A stretch of 21,536 bases of DNA, from IMG/VR virus record IMGVR_UViG_3300025000_000464, positions 1 to 21,536 of that record; one strand, written 5' to 3'. Source of the stretch: a virus. Below are positions 21,243 through 21,536 of this stretch, piece after piece. The translations under genes were made by a program, and so were the position numbers. A model generated the notes under the pieces. It ran no database searches. It worked only from the letters and a program-made list of their open reading frames with translations, and was not told the origin of the DNA. Within the stretch, counting starts at the first letter, position 1. The number at the start of each line of letters is the position of its first letter.

Positions 21243-21536
21243 TTACTCTTGGTTGGTTGATGGCATCACGATGCCTGTCAGGTCGCTGCCGGTGGTGTAG
21301 CTATACCAGTAAGTGTAGATGATCTCAGACAGTGTGTCAAGGTCGTCGATCAGCCACACGTAGGCGGGGATGCCTGTCCTCTCCTCGATCTGGGCGGCTG
21401 TCCGAGGGGTTGGTCTGCGCCCTTGCCGGTTGATCTGGTAGAGCAGGGACTCCGACACGTTCATGTACGCCGCCATCTGCCGCAGGTACTCGCGGGGGAT
21501 GATGAACCGGGCCTTGATGTCCGTTGGTGCCGGAGG
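21243..21536 (-). CDS. Cro-like helix-turn-helix protein, 5' end outside window
   Basis: The frame is open through the right edge, so the true start lies outside; an in-frame ATG at 21476 cuts the first helix of the domain and is unlikely to be the real start. Visible residues include REYLRQMAAYMNVSESLLYQ, then INRQGRRPTPRTAAQIEERT and GIPAYVWLID. This is the usual form of a Cro/XRE-type helix-turn-helix, with the recognition helix around SESLLYQINRQ and the ending xRxPxxxxAxxIExxTGIPxxxW. After it come an acidic and aromatic segment (EIIYTYWYSY) and a short tail. Targets may be phage operators. It is the only clear regulator in the window, so it is a candidate, among many, for binding the ACTAG dyads. 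Confidence 0.75.
   Translation of the reverse strand, partial: PPAPTDIKARFIIPREYLRQMAAYMNVSESLLYQINRQGRRPTPRTAAQIEERTGIPAYVWLIDDLDTLSEIIYTYWYSYTTGSDLTGIVMPSTNQE

Overview
The window is the late (virion assembly) region of a tailed bacteriophage with a short, T7-like tail, probably infecting a proteobacterium. All twenty genes I support are on the minus strand, so transcription runs from the right end to the left end. Coding is almost gapless: many neighbours overlap by 1 to 35 bases, often as TAATG or ATGA stop-start junctions, and no gene-free stretch exceeds about 70 bases. I see no tRNA, integrase, CRISPR array or insertion sequence. The host cannot be named from this sequence.

Layout in the direction of transcription. 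Packaging: a truncated Cro-like helix-turn-helix gene at the right edge (21243-21536), a probable small terminase (20542-21204) and the large terminase (19106-20533). Accessory: a C5-methyltransferase-like protein (18547-19128) and a GNAT-like acetyltransferase (17996-18550). Portal block: two small proteins that both start MGGKS (17278-17982, 16937-17275), the portal (15231-16937) and a Bbp19-like protein (14890-15231). Capsid: scaffold (14193-14897), major capsid protein (13130-14155) and a Bbp16-like cement protein (12735-13088). Tail: a Cys/His-rich protein (12220-12669), a tail tubular A-like adaptor (11596-12216) and a nozzle-like protein (9825-11615). Ejection proteins: gp14-like (8896-9825), gp15-like (6885-8888) and a 1755-residue gp16-like protein with an HEIGH zinc-protease motif (1608-6875). 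Host contact: a tail fibre with a T7 gp17-type N-terminus (371-1627) and a conserved structural gene cut by the left edge (1-343). The capsid block resembles Bordetella phage BPP-1, while the tail and ejection blocks resemble T7 in order.

The most unusual feature is a dispersed family of 15 short dyads, consensus R-ACTAG-N(3-5)-CTAGT-Y, spaced about 0.4 to 2.6 kb apart through the late region. About 0.06 would be expected by chance. Thirty of the 42 CTAG tetramers in the window lie in these pairs. The dyads sit both between genes and inside genes, where they are read in the only frame that avoids a TAG stop, so the conservation is at nucleotide level. Half-sites and the usual 4-base spacing match the core of the E. 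coli TrpR operator. One copy is extended into a 13-bp-arm hairpin just after the capsid genes. Three genes (small terminase, an MGGKS gene, cement protein) are each bracketed by two copies, and some copies carry a stop codon or a Shine-Dalgarno sequence. I propose a dispersed protein-binding or module-boundary system; its function is unknown.
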